Shown here piece after piece: positions 1 to 9,065 of a DNA stretch of 64,000 bases. Each line of letters starts with the position of its first letter. Position 1 is the first letter of the stretch. The DNA is taken from positions 1 to 64,000 of the forward strand of contig JAJDYE010000031.1 of NCBI GenBank assembly GCA_022822905.1, given 5' to 3'. Source of the stretch: Acidimicrobiia bacterium (GTDB lineage Bacteria > Actinomycetota > Acidimicrobiia > Acidimicrobiales > Bin134). Below the pieces are notes generated by a model. It searched no databases. It was given only the letters and a program-made list of their open reading frames with translations, and was not told the DNA's origin. The position numbers were made by a program, and so were the translations under genes.

Positions 1-1
1 G

Positions 2-148
2 GTCATGGGCGGCTACGGCTACACCCTCGACTCCAACATGCAGCTCCACTGGCGCAACGCCCGCCTCGGCACCATCGGCGCCGGCTCCAGCGAGATCCAG
101 CGCAACATCATCGCCCGCCAAATCGGCCTCGGCCGCAAGCCCTCCTGA
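2..148 (+). CDS. Acyl-CoA dehydrogenase, C-terminal fragment (runs off the window)
   Basis: Only the last 48 codons are inside the window; the gene enters from the left. The visible sequence has the family's C-terminal helix signature: MGGYGYTLDSNMQLHWRN, then RLGTIGAGSSEIQRNIIARQ. This is the usual dehydrogenase end, where the G(T/S)SEIQR stretch contributes to FAD and subunit contacts. The enzyme oxidises acyl-CoA to 2-enoyl-CoA. It lies about 100 nt before an acyl-CoA synthetase gene on the same strand, consistent with a fatty-acid or related acid degradation unit. Substrate cannot be judged from this piece. Confidence 0.85.
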   Translation, partial: VMGGYGYTLDSNMQLHWRNARLGTIGAGSSEIQRNIIARQIGLGRKPS

Positions 149-248
149 CCAGGACATCCAGGGGGCGGCCTGGACTCCGGCTGCTGCAAGTGAGGTCGGT
201 AGTGTCCAAGCAGTGAGGTAGCCCAGGACATGGGAATGGTGTGAAGCA

Positions 249-1751
249 GTGAGCGAACCCTCGGTGCTGGCGGAGTTGGCCAGGCGGGAACCGGATGATT
301 TGGCGTTGGAAGACGACTCCCATCAGGTGACCTGGGCCGAGCTGGACCGGCGAACCCATGCCATCGGGCGGGGGCTGTTGGCCGCGGGGGCCTCGCCGGG
401 TGATCACATCGGACTGGTGTGCTCCAACCGCACCGAGTTCGTGGAGGTCATGCTGGCCTGCTTTCGGGCCGGGCTGAAGATGACGCCGATCAAGACCAAC
501 TGGACAGCCACCGAAATCGCCTACGTGCTCAACGATGCTGGCTCAGCGCTCGTGGTGACTGACGCACCCGCGGCCCGAGACGCGGCCAGCCACCGCCCGG
601 TGGTGTGGATTGGCGGCGAATTCGACGCCTGGGTGGATGCCCAAGATCCGACGCCGCTCCCGGCGGGGGGCACCGGCTATCGCATCCCCTACACCTCGGG
701 AACCACAGGGCGGCCCAAAGGGGTGGAGCGCACTCTGGACTCGGAGTCCACCTTTGAGCAGTGGTGGGAGTTCTCGTCAATGGGGGCCCAGGGGCTGGGT
801 CTGCCCCGAGACGGCAAGCACCTCATGGTGGCCCAGCTCTTCCACGGCGCTCCCCTGGCCTTTGCCCTGGGGGCGCTGGCCAACGGCGCGCCCATGCGGA
901 TCATGGGACGGTGGGACGCGGAGCGAGCCGTGGACGTCATCAACGACGGTGTTACCGCCACGATCATGGTCCCCACCATGTTCCGCCAGCTCTTGGCCCT
1001 GCCCGACAAGCGCAAAGCCGAGCTGGACCACTCCCGTCTGGCCACTGTCCTCCACGGCGGCGAACCCTGCCCAGTGCCCCTGAAGCAGCGCATGATCGAG
1101 TGGTGGGGCCCGATCTTCACCGAGTACTACGGGTTCACCGAGGGCGGCATGACCATGTGCAGCTCTCCCGATTGGCTGGCCCGGCCCGGGACAGTGGGCA
1201 CCCCCATCGGGGAACTGGTCATCCAGATCGTGGGCGAGAACGGCGCGGTGCTGGGCCCCGGCGAGCCCGGCACGGTGTACTTCCGCCGCCCCGAGGGTCG
1301 CTATTTCCGCTACATCAACGCCGACGACAAGACCGACGACGCCTATAACGACGCCGGGTTCTTCTCGGTGGGCGACATCGGCTACCTCGACGAGGACGGC
1401 TATCTGTACCTGTCGGGCCGCAGCTCGGAGGTGATCGTGGCCGCCGGAGTGAACATCTACCCCGCCGAGATCGAAGATGTGGTGTTCGCCATCGACGGGG
1501 TGGCCGACGCCTGTGCGGTGGGCGGACCCGACCCCGACCGAGGCGAGCAGGTCGTGGTGTATCTGGCCGTGGCCGACGGCTTTGCCCCCGACGAAGTAAC
1601 CGCAGCTATCGACGCCGCCTGCAATGAGCACCTCGCGGGCTACAAGCGCCCCCGCCGCTACATCATCTGCCCCGCCGTCGACCGCGACCCCACCGGTAAA
1701 GTCCTTCGCACCAAGCTCCGCGACGAGCTGTGGGACGGCCAGCCCGGCTAA
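249..1751 (+). CDS. Acyl-CoA synthetase (AMP-binding, ANL superfamily)
   Basis: A 500-residue ATP-dependent acid:CoA ligase. The ANL phosphate-binding loop YTSGTTGRPKG is at about residues 148-158, the A5 motif YGFTEGG at about 294-300, and the hinge and ribose-binding region VGDIGYLDEDGYLYLSGR at about 374-391. The C-terminal catalytic lysine is in PTGKVLRTK (about residue 484). All core motifs are intact and the length is normal for short or medium/aryl acid-CoA ligases. The start is a GTG at 249, placing the first conserved residues correctly. It follows an acyl-CoA dehydrogenase on the same strand, which suggests activation of an acid fed to beta-oxidation. The substrate is not predictable from sequence alone. 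Confidence 0.9.
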   Translation: MSEPSVLAELARREPDDLALEDDSHQVTWAELDRRTHAIGRGLLAAGASPGDHIGLVCSNRTEFVEVMLACFRAGLKMTPIKTNWTATEIAYVLNDAGSALVVTDAPAARDAASHRPVVWIGGEFDAWVDAQDPTPLPAGGTGYRIPYTSGTTGRPKGVERTLDSESTFEQWWEFSSMGAQGLGLPRDGKHLMVAQLFHGAPLAFALGALANGAPMRIMGRWDAERAVDVINDGVTATIMVPTMFRQLLALPDKRKAELDHSRLATVLHGGEPCPVPLKQRMIEWWGPIFTEYYGFTEGGMTMCSSPDWLARPGTVGTPIGELVIQIVGENGAVLGPGEPGTVYFRRPEGRYFRYINADDKTDDAYNDAGFFSVGDIGYLDEDGYLYLSGRSSEVIVAAGVNIYPAEIEDVVFAIDGVADACAVGGPDPDRGEQVVVYLAVADGFAPDEVTAAIDAACNEHLAGYKRPRRYIICPAVDRDPTGKVLRTKLRDELWDGQPG

Positions 1752-1766
1752 GGGCGGCCGTGGCCG

Positions 1767-3848
1767 TTAGTCGGCCAGGATCATGAGATAGTCGACGACT
1801 ACGGCACCTTCGCCGCGGTCGAGCACGACCACGGGGTTCAGATCGAGTTCGGCCAAGCGGTCGCCCAGGGCGGTGGCCAGATGGGCGGTTGACATGATCA
1901 CTTGGACCAGGGCATCCACATCGGCAGGTGGGCGACCCCGGGCCCCGTCGAGCAGGGGAAAGCCCTTCAGCGAGCGGACCATCTCGTGGGCGTCGGCATC
2001 GTCCAGGGGCAGCGGGCGAACGGCGGTGTCGGCTAGCACCTCGGTGAACACGCCGCCGGTGCCCACCATGACCGCGGGGCCGAGGGTGGGATCGCGGGTC
2101 ACTCCCACGATCATCTCGGTGCCGCCGGTCACCATCTGCTGGACCTCCACCCCGTCGATAGCCGCGTCGGGAGCAGCGCTTCTCGCCCGCTTTAAGACTT
2201 CCTGAGTGGCTTGCTCCACCCCTTCAAGAGAGTCCAGCCCCAGAACCACCAGCCCAGCATCCGACTTGTGGGGAAAATCGGCGGAGGCGATCTTGACCAC
2301 CACCGGCAGGCCGATCTCCTCGGCCGCCCTGCGGGCGTCTCTGGGTGTAGACACCACCTCACTGGCCGCCATTGGCAGTCCGAAGCCCTGCAACACCGCT
2401 CCGATGTCGGGTGCTGGCACCCCGAGAGCAGCCTCCGCAGCATCGGGCATGTCGTCAGGAAGCTCTGGGCGAACTCGGAAGCCCTCTTGGTGGCGCTGGT
2501 AGCGGTGGTAGGCGGCCAGTGCGGCGAAACAGCCCCGAAAGGAGCGGAATAGCGGCACTCCCGACTCCACCAGCCGGTCGAAACCCGGCTCGTCCACCTT
2601 GAAGGAGTTCCACGTGGCAATGATCGGCTTGTCCACCTCGTCGGCCAGCACCACGATGTCGTCACCCAGATAATCAGACATGGGCGGCACCGCGCCGGTG
2701 ATGCCCACCACCGTGTAGCCCACCGCCGGATCGGCGCTGATATCACGGATCACCTGTTGGCGAACCTCTGGTGGCTCGCTCATGATGAAGATGCCCCCGT
2801 TGTCCACCGGGTTGGACACCGCCAAGTAACGGGGAATGTGCTGGTGCAGCCTCTCCTGAGTCTCCTCGGCCAGCGGGGGCGCCACCACCCCGGCCAACTC
2901 GGCGGCCTCGGCCATCAGCGTGCTAGATCCTCCTGAAATGGAGTACAGCCCGGCCCCCTCGGCCACTCCTGGGCCCAGCTTGGCGAACAGGGCAGCCGTT
3001 TCCAGCAGCTCGTCGAGGTCGCGCACCCGCACCACCCCGTACTGGTCGAACAGGCCGTTTATCACCTCGTCTGATCCGGTGAGGTGGCCGGTGTGCGACG
3101 ACGCCATGCGCGACCCGGCGTCGGTGGCGCCGATCTTCAAGATCACCACCGGCTTGTGCTGCGCGTTGGCCGCCTCCAGTGCGGTGCGCAGCTTCTCGGC
3201 CGACCGAAACCCCTCGATGTAGCCAGCGATAACCGCGGTGTCTTCGTCGTAGGCGAAGTACTCGATGAAGTCGCTCACTTCGAGGTCAACCTCGTTGCCG
3301 CACGGCACCTGGCGGCTGAAGCCGATGCCAAAGTGCACCCCCTGCATGATGGGCCGGCCGTTATGGCCCGACTGGGTGACCACCCCGATCTTGCCCCCCC
3401 GCAACCCGGGAATCTCGGGTACCGGCTCGAAGGCGTTGGTGTTTGTGTTGGGGCCGAAGATGCGGATGCCGTTGCGGCGGCCCGCCTCCCCCAGTTCGGC
3501 CTCCAACTCGGCCCCCTCGGGGCCGACCTCGCTGAAACCCGAGGAGAACACCAGGGCGTAGCGGACCCCGACAGCACCACACTCGTCCACGATTTGGGCG
3601 CACGCTGCTGGTGGAGTGGAGATAACCGCCAGCGCCACCGGGCCGGGCACATCGGCCACCGCCTGGTGGATGGGCACAGATCCGATCGACCCACCCTTGG
3701 GGTTGACCAGATGCCAGTTGCCCTCTCCCCAACGGCTGTCCATAGCGGCCCGCAGCGCATCCTCAGTCTGGGTGCGGTCGACCCCGCCGATCACCGCCAC
3801 CCCGACGGGGTGGAAGAACTCCTCAAGGTCGATTCGCCGCTGGGCCAT
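1767..3848 (-). CDS. Acyl-CoA synthetase, NDP-forming (CoA-binding plus ATP-grasp)
   Basis: About 693 residues in the order of fused ADP-forming acyl-CoA synthetases: N-terminal CoA-binding Rossmann domain (FFHPVGVAVIGG), succinyl-CoA-ligase-like domain, and C-terminal ATP-grasp domain (LPVVVKIASADFPHKSDAG). The transferable phosphate would sit on the histidine of SHTGHLTGSDE. An ATG at 3848 is preferred over one 28 codons upstream, because the upstream start would overlap the divergent gene at 3931 and adds a non-conserved leader. No clear Shine-Dalgarno is seen, so it may be leaderless. The family usually has NCLG where this protein reads FGPNTNTNAF, so the acyl substrate may be unusual. 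Confidence 0.85.
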   Translation of the reverse strand: MAQRRIDLEEFFHPVGVAVIGGVDRTQTEDALRAAMDSRWGEGNWHLVNPKGGSIGSVPIHQAVADVPGPVALAVISTPPAACAQIVDECGAVGVRYALVFSSGFSEVGPEGAELEAELGEAGRRNGIRIFGPNTNTNAFEPVPEIPGLRGGKIGVVTQSGHNGRPIMQGVHFGIGFSRQVPCGNEVDLEVSDFIEYFAYDEDTAVIAGYIEGFRSAEKLRTALEAANAQHKPVVILKIGATDAGSRMASSHTGHLTGSDEVINGLFDQYGVVRVRDLDELLETAALFAKLGPGVAEGAGLYSISGGSSTLMAEAAELAGVVAPPLAEETQERLHQHIPRYLAVSNPVDNGGIFIMSEPPEVRQQVIRDISADPAVGYTVVGITGAVPPMSDYLGDDIVVLADEVDKPIIATWNSFKVDEPGFDRLVESGVPLFRSFRGCFAALAAYHRYQRHQEGFRVRPELPDDMPDAAEAALGVPAPDIGAVLQGFGLPMAASEVVSTPRDARRAAEEIGLPVVVKIASADFPHKSDAGLVVLGLDSLEGVEQATQEVLKRARSAAPDAAIDGVEVQQMVTGGTEMIVGVTRDPTLGPAVMVGTGGVFTEVLADTAVRPLPLDDADAHEMVRSLKGFPLLDGARGRPPADVDALVQVIMSTAHLATALGDRLAELDLNPVVVLDRGEGAVVVDYLMILAD

Positions 3849-3930
3849 GGGAGTCCGATGGTAGTGACCTCTCCGCCTCTGCCCTTCAGCGAGAGTTGGC
3901 CATGAAGCCCAGCACGCTACGCTGACGGCC

Positions 3931-4449
3931 ATGGAGATCGGCCACGTCTACGAGATGCCGCCCATGCGGCCCGACGACGCCCATACCACCTATTTCCCCG
4001 CCGGGGTGATCAAGATCGGGGTGGAGTACCGCGACCTCAACCCCGAGGCTCTTATGGAGTATTACGGGGGCGACGAGGCCTATATCGAGGAATTGCGGCG
4101 CACCGCACCGCTGGGCATTGAGGACCGCGGGGTGTCTCTGCACGTGTTCGACGCCGACGGTCAGTGGGAGTACCTGCGCTTCGACCTGTTCGAGGACGCC
4201 CCCCACTACCACTACAACCACTTGGGCGGCGGGCGGAATCACATCATCCCCTTCGACGAGACCGCCCACGGCCCCATTGCCGATTGGGCGGTGGGCAAGA
4301 TCCGCACCGGCGAGATCGCACCCATGCTGGTCCAGGCCGGGGCACCCGAACTGGCCGAGGGCCTCGATGCCAACGTGCTCGGCGACGTGGCCGATCAGAT
4401 TGCGGCCTACGCCGCCGAACTCCAAGCCCGGCTGGCCGCTGCTGTCTAG
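3931..4449 (+). CDS. Conserved hypothetical protein, acidic, His/Tyr-rich core
   Basis: A 172-residue protein that I cannot assign to a named family. It has no signal peptide or membrane segment. A central aromatic/histidine stretch (APHYHYNHLGGGRNHIIPFD, around residues 90-109) could form a metal or ligand site. The C-terminus (DVADQIAAYAAELQARLAAA) is an amphipathic helix. The ATG at 3931 overlaps the upstream, less likely start of the divergent acyl-CoA synthetase, so the two genes share a short divergent control region of about 80 nt. Its surroundings suggest a role in acid or xenobiotic metabolism, but that is only positional. Confidence 0.7.
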   Translation: MEIGHVYEMPPMRPDDAHTTYFPAGVIKIGVEYRDLNPEALMEYYGGDEAYIEELRRTAPLGIEDRGVSLHVFDADGQWEYLRFDLFEDAPHYHYNHLGGGRNHIIPFDETAHGPIADWAVGKIRTGEIAPMLVQAGAPELAEGLDANVLGDVADQIAAYAAELQARLAAAV

Positions 4450-4467
4450 GGGCCGCGATCTAGCCGG

Positions 4468-5283
4468 CTATCCGGCCAACTCCCCGAAGTCCACCTGGCC
4501 GGTGATCATCGATCCCTGGAAAGCGTTGTCGATGTTGACGTTCACGCCAGACACGAACGACGCCGCGTCCGACCCCAGATAGGCCAGCAGGTTGGCCACT
4601 TCCGCGGCGGTCACGTAGCGGCCCCCGGCATTGGCCGCGGTCCAGTCGATCATCCCCTCGCCCATGGTCTTCTTGAAGTCGGGCAGGAGCGGGGTGTCGA
4701 TCGGGGCGGGGCAGGCGCTGGCGATGCGCACGCCGTTGGCCAGCATCCCCTTGGCGGCCTGCATGGTGAAGATCTGCACGCACTCCTTGGAGAACATGTA
4801 GCCGTCGGCCACCACCTCGGGGTGCTCCTCCACCCAGGCCACCGCCTTGTCCCAGTCATCGATTGACAACAGCTCGGTGATCTCGGCCTGATGGGCCGGC
4901 CAGTTCATCCCCGCAATCGACGCGGTGTTGACCACCGCTCCCCCGGCGGGGATCTTGGGCAGCAAGGCGTCGGTCAGGCGCATGAGCCCCAGGGTGTTGA
5001 CCTTCATCACGTCTTCGGGGGAGAAGGTGGCGGCGATGCCGGCGTTGTTGAACAGCACGTGTACCGGGGCGTCGATGGCCGCGGCGGCCTCGTCCACCGC
5101 CACCGGGTCGCCCATGTTGGTGGGGATGTACCGGGTAATGGGCCCCTCGGGTTCTTTGATGTCAAGAGCAGTAATCGACGCCGCCCCCAAATCGGCCAGC
5201 AGCTCCACCAGCGCGGCACCCACGCCGGAAAAGGCACCGGTGACCACGACGTTGCGGCCTTCGTAGCTCATGGGGTTGGACAT
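4468..5283 (-). CDS. Short-chain dehydrogenase/reductase (SDR)
   Basis: A 271-residue classical SDR. The cofactor-binding TGAFSGVG motif is near residues 15-22, the structural NNAG motif is in LFNNAGIAA, and the catalytic Tyr-Lys pair is GYMFSK. The acidic residue after beta-2 (TALDIKEP) favours NAD(H). It resembles hydroxysteroid or 3-hydroxyacyl-type SDRs, but the substrate is unknown. It is divergent from the amidohydrolase at 5390, and the roughly 105-nt gap holds a candidate operator palindrome. A purine-rich stretch (AGGAGG, from 5290-5295 on the other strand) lies just upstream of the start. Confidence 0.85.
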   Translation of the reverse strand: MSNPMSYEGRNVVVTGAFSGVGAALVELLADLGAASITALDIKEPEGPITRYIPTNMGDPVAVDEAAAAIDAPVHVLFNNAGIAATFSPEDVMKVNTLGLMRLTDALLPKIPAGGAVVNTASIAGMNWPAHQAEITELLSIDDWDKAVAWVEEHPEVVADGYMFSKECVQIFTMQAAKGMLANGVRIASACPAPIDTPLLPDFKKTMGEGMIDWTAANAGGRYVTAAEVANLLAYLGSDAASFVSGVNVNIDNAFQGSMITGQVDFGELAG

Positions 5284-5328
5284 TGGGGGCCTCCTGGGGC
5301 TGTTGGGGGATAGCTCGGCTGGCGAATC

Positions 5329-5344
5329 TTACTGTGACAGGTAA
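5329..5344. promoter_or_regulatory. Candidate TetR-type operator between divergent genes
   Basis: The sequence TTACTGTGACAGGTAA contains the odd-length palindrome CTGT-G-ACAG flanked by TTA and TAA. It sits midway between the SDR start (5283) and the amidohydrolase start (5390). Such dyads are typical of TetR-family repressors of acyl-CoA or xenobiotic catabolism in actinobacteria. No regulator gene is adjacent, so the assignment rests on symmetry and position only. Confidence 0.3.
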
Positions 5345-5389
5345 CGTTGGGGTCACACTCAAAAGCGATGCAGACCGACGGAGGACGCT

Positions 5390-6676
5390 GTGAACCTCAA
5401 CGAAATGATCATGGTGAGCGTGGACGATCACCTTTGCGAACCGCCCGACATATTCGACAACCATCTCCCGGCCAAATGGCGGGATGAAGCCCCTCGGGTG
5501 ATCCACACCGAGTCGGGCGACGATGTGTGGTCGTTCAACGGCGCCATCATCCCCAACGTGGGGCTGAACGCGGTGGCCGGGCGACCCAAGGAGGAGTACG
5601 GCATCGAGCCCACCGCCTTCGATGAGATGCGCCCCGGCTGCTTCAACGTCCACGACCGCGTCAAGGACATGGACGCCGCCGGAGTGCTGGGCTCGATGTG
5701 CTTCCCGTCGTTCCCCGGATTCGCCGGCCGGCTGTTCGCCAATCACCCCGACAAGGAGTTCGCCGCCGACCTGATCAGGGCCTACAACGACTGGCACATC
5801 CACGAGTGGGCCGGGGCCTATCCGGGCCGGTTCATCCCCATGGCCCTGCCCATGATCTGGAGCGCGGAAGAGTGCGCTGCCGAGGTGCGCCGGGTGGCCG
5901 ATCTGGGCTGCCACTCCATGACCTTCACCGAGAACCCGGCCAAGCTGGGCGAGCCCAGCTTCCACAGTGACTACTGGGACCCGCTGTGGCAGGCGTTCAG
6001 CGACACCGGCTCGGTGTGCTCCATCCACTTGGGCTCGTCGGGCGAGATGGTGATCACCGCCCCTGACGCCCCCATGGACGTGATGATCCAGCTCCAGCCC
6101 ATGAACATCAGCCAGGCGGCCGCCGACCTGCTGTGGTCGCCCATCCCCCGCCGCTTCCCCGACCTGAAGATCGCCCTGTCGGAGGGCGGCACCGGGTGGA
6201 TCCCCTACTTCATGGACCGGGCCGACCGCACCTACGACATGCACCACCTGTGGACCGGCCAGGACTTCGACAACCTGCTGCCCAGCGAGGTGTTCCGGCG
6301 GAACTTCCTGACCTGTTTCATCAACGATCCGGTTGGGGTTGCGCTGCGCCACGAGATCGGCATCGACAACATCTGCTGGGAGATGGACTACCCCCACAGC
6401 GACTCCACCTGGCCCAACGCCCCTGAGCTGCTGGATGAGACGCTGACCGGGGTGCCCGACGACGAGGTGGACAAGATCACCCACCTCAACGCCATGGAGT
6501 GGTACCAGTACGACCCGTTCGCCCACCGGGACCGAGCCGACTGCACCGTGGGGGCGCTGCGGGCTTCCGCGGTCGACCACGACATCTCGGTTCAATCATT
6601 GGACAAGGGGCGCCACCAGGGCAAAGACCGCGACCTGGCCGGGTTCACCACCCGGAACAAGGGCGTCAACCGCTGA
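5390..6676 (+). CDS. Amidohydrolase family protein (amidohydrolase 2 / ACMSD-like)
   Basis: A 428-residue metal-dependent TIM-barrel hydrolase or decarboxylase. It begins with VSVDDHLCEPPDIFDNHLP, the metal-binding D-x-H strand, and carries the C-terminal barrel motif MDYPHSDSTWPNAPE expected for this family. The start is a GTG at 5390 with a strong ribosome-binding site (GGAGGA about 6 nt upstream). The last 50 residues are basic and extend past the barrel. The family cleaves or decarboxylates carboxylated aromatic or lactone-like substrates. A second member lies at 18834. The actual substrate is unknown. Confidence 0.88.
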   Translation: MNLNEMIMVSVDDHLCEPPDIFDNHLPAKWRDEAPRVIHTESGDDVWSFNGAIIPNVGLNAVAGRPKEEYGIEPTAFDEMRPGCFNVHDRVKDMDAAGVLGSMCFPSFPGFAGRLFANHPDKEFAADLIRAYNDWHIHEWAGAYPGRFIPMALPMIWSAEECAAEVRRVADLGCHSMTFTENPAKLGEPSFHSDYWDPLWQAFSDTGSVCSIHLGSSGEMVITAPDAPMDVMIQLQPMNISQAAADLLWSPIPRRFPDLKIALSEGGTGWIPYFMDRADRTYDMHHLWTGQDFDNLLPSEVFRRNFLTCFINDPVGVALRHEIGIDNICWEMDYPHSDSTWPNAPELLDETLTGVPDDEVDKITHLNAMEWYQYDPFAHRDRADCTVGALRASAVDHDISVQSLDKGRHQGKDRDLAGFTTRNKGVNR

Positions 6677-6713
6677 GGTTGCGTTCAGCCTGACTCCTCT
6701 GCCTCTCGGGGCT

Positions 6714-9065
6714 GTGCGCATCGGCATCGACACCGGGGGAACGTTCACCGACGCGGTGGTGGTTTCCCCCGGCCCGAGAGGAGTCCGGCTCGCCATGGGC
6801 AAGGCGCTGTCCACTCCCGGCGATCTGACCGCAGGCGCCCTGGCCGCAGTTGAGGCGGCCGCAGCCGAGATTGACCAGCCGCTGGCCGACTTGCTCGGAC
6901 GGGCCGAATCCATCGGCTATGCCACCACCGTTGGGCTCAACGCCCTTTTGACCGGCACGGGAGCGCCCCTTGGCCTGATCACAACCGAGGGATTCGAAGC
7001 CACTTTGCCGGTAGCCCGGGCAGCCAAGGTGGCCGGCTTGTCCCCCGCTGAGACCACTGAGGCCGTCTGCTGGGCCAAACCCCCGCTGCTGTTGAGCCGC
7101 CAGCGAATCATGGGCGTGCCCGAGCGGATCGACGCCCACGGCGAGGTGATTCGCCCGCTGGATGAGACCGCCGCGGCTGCCGCCATCAAGGCGCTGCGGG
7201 ACGACGGGGTGACCAGCTACGCGGTCAGCCTGCTGTGGTCGGTGGCCGATCCCCGCCATGAGGTCCGCATCGCCGAGCTGATCGTCCAGATCCACCCCGG
7301 CGCTCACGTGTCGCTGTCGTCGGCAGTGCCCCGGATCGGCGAATACGAGCGGACCATGACCACGGTGCTCGACGCCAGTACGGCCCCACTGGTGGCCGAG
7401 GAGATTCGCACCCTGGCCCATGCCTTGGCCGAACGGGGATTCGCCGGGCACCTGCACGTCATGCAGTCCAGTGGCAGCACCTGTGATGCCGACGGCGGCC
7501 TCCGGGCGGTGGAGACCCTGGGATCGGGGCCGGTTGCCGGGCTGTTGGCTTCAGCCGAACTGGTCCAACAATTGGGCCGAAGCGAGGCCATTGCCACCGA
7601 TGTGGGCGGCACCAGCTTCGACGTCGGCCTGATCACCGGCGGTGAAGCCACCATGGCGACACGCCCCATGATCGGGCGCTGGGCCCTGGCCCATCCAGTG
7701 GTGGAGGTGGTGTCGATCGGCACCGGCGGCGGGTCGCTGGCCTGGATCGACCCGGTGCTGGGCAGTCTCCGAGTGGGCCCTCAGTCGGCTGGCGCCCAAC
7801 CCGGCCCGGCATGCTACCGCCGAGGAGGAACCGCCCCTACCCTGACCGATGCCGCCGTGACCCTGGGCTACCTAAGCGAGCTAGGCCAGGTGCTGGAGTT
7901 GGACCGTTCGGCGGCGGAGCGGGTCATGGAGGTAGACACCACGCCGGGCACCATCGTGGATTGCCTTTGGCCCGCGGGCATGTCGATGGGGGTGACCGCC
8001 GCCGGCCAAGAAGTGCGCACCGCGGTGAACATCTGCCTCAGCCGGATGTTCGACGCCTCTGACGACCCAAACGTTCGGAGTCAGATCTTGGCGTCGTGCG
8101 TATCGGGGTCGTTCACCCAGACCATCTCGGGAGCCTTCGACGACGGGCGGGACTTCTCCGCCATGCTCCTTGACGGCCTGCCCGGCGGATCTGGCGCCCG
8201 CTGGGGCGGCGACGGCTCCGACACCGGCGGCTATCTGACTTCCCCCGCCGGGCTGTGTACAAACATCGAAACCAACGAGCAGCACTATCCGGTGCTCTAC
8301 CGCTACCGCTGGGAGCGCCCCGACTCCGGCGGACCCGGCCAGTGGCGAGGCGGGGTGGGTGTTGAGCACGCCTACCAACTCCACCGAGCCGCCGGGACGG
8401 TGACCTCCACGGTGTTCGCCCACGGCCAGCAGCCCCCCACCGCCGCCGGGGTTGTCGGCGGGGAGCCCGGCATGCAGCACACCGGGGTGTACGAGCGCGC
8501 CGACGGCACAATTGAGGTACCACCCCCCAAGCAAGTAGGCGAGTTGGCCCCCGGTGATGTGTATGCCAACCTCTGCGGCGGCGGGGGCGGAGTGGGCGAC
8601 CCCTTAGATCGCGACCCCGTTGCGGTAGAGCACGACGTGGCGGAAGGCTTGGTCACCGAGGCCGGTGCCGTCCGAGACTACGGCGTGGTGATCGGCGATG
8701 TGGAGGCCACCAAAACACTGCGAGCATCCCGCCGCCAGGCGCGTATCGAAAGAGACCCCGAACCCCCGTTGGAAGAACCCCCCACCGGCCGACGCCTCAG
8801 CTCCACCGTGGTCTTGGCCAACGGCCACTACCTTTGCAGCCGGTGCGGCCACGAACACGGCCCCACCAACGAACCCCTGGTCAGCCTGCTGATTGTATCC
8901 CGCTCTCCAGTAGACGAGCGCACCCCCTGGCCCTCAGCCCGCCCCGGCGCCGACCGTTTCGAGCTCCGTCGCCTCTACTGCCCCGCCTGCGCCGTCCAGG
9001 TGGACGTTCAAGTCGCCCTTGCCAACGCTCCCTTCTTGGAGACCGCCGAACTCATCGAGGATTAG
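6714..9065 (+). CDS. Chimeric hydantoinase A/B protein (HyuA N-half joined to HyuB C-half) with zinc-binding tail
   Basis: A 783-residue protein starting with the HyuA ATP-binding motif MRIGIDTGGTFTDAVVV and continuing through TDVGGTSFDVGL (about 295-306) and IGTGGGSLAWID to GPACYRRGG (about 364-372). At about residue 400 it changes to sequence typical of the C-terminal part of HyuB (PGTIVDCLWPAG; later GGYLTSPAGLCTNIETNE and PGQWRGGVGV). Complete HyuA and HyuB are usually about 650-700 and 500-600 residues, so the HyuA end and HyuB start are missing although the frame is open. The last 90 residues carry two Cys pairs (C708/C711, C756/C759), like a small acetone-carboxylase-type zinc domain. 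Start is GTG. An ATP-dependent hydantoinase/oxoprolinase-type activity is doubtful. Confidence 0.8.
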   Translation: MRIGIDTGGTFTDAVVVSPGPRGVRLAMGKALSTPGDLTAGALAAVEAAAAEIDQPLADLLGRAESIGYATTVGLNALLTGTGAPLGLITTEGFEATLPVARAAKVAGLSPAETTEAVCWAKPPLLLSRQRIMGVPERIDAHGEVIRPLDETAAAAAIKALRDDGVTSYAVSLLWSVADPRHEVRIAELIVQIHPGAHVSLSSAVPRIGEYERTMTTVLDASTAPLVAEEIRTLAHALAERGFAGHLHVMQSSGSTCDADGGLRAVETLGSGPVAGLLASAELVQQLGRSEAIATDVGGTSFDVGLITGGEATMATRPMIGRWALAHPVVEVVSIGTGGGSLAWIDPVLGSLRVGPQSAGAQPGPACYRRGGTAPTLTDAAVTLGYLSELGQVLELDRSAAERVMEVDTTPGTIVDCLWPAGMSMGVTAAGQEVRTAVNICLSRMFDASDDPNVRSQILASCVSGSFTQTISGAFDDGRDFSAMLLDGLPGGSGARWGGDGSDTGGYLTSPAGLCTNIETNEQHYPVLYRYRWERPDSGGPGQWRGGVGVEHAYQLHRAAGTVTSTVFAHGQQPPTAAGVVGGEPGMQHTGVYERADGTIEVPPPKQVGELAPGDVYANLCGGGGGVGDPLDRDPVAVEHDVAEGLVTEAGAVRDYGVVIGDVEATKTLRASRRQARIERDPEPPLEEPPTGRRLSSTVVLANGHYLCSRCGHEHGPTNEPLVSLLIVSRSPVDERTPWPSARPGADRFELRRLYCPACAVQVDVQVALANAPFLETAELIED

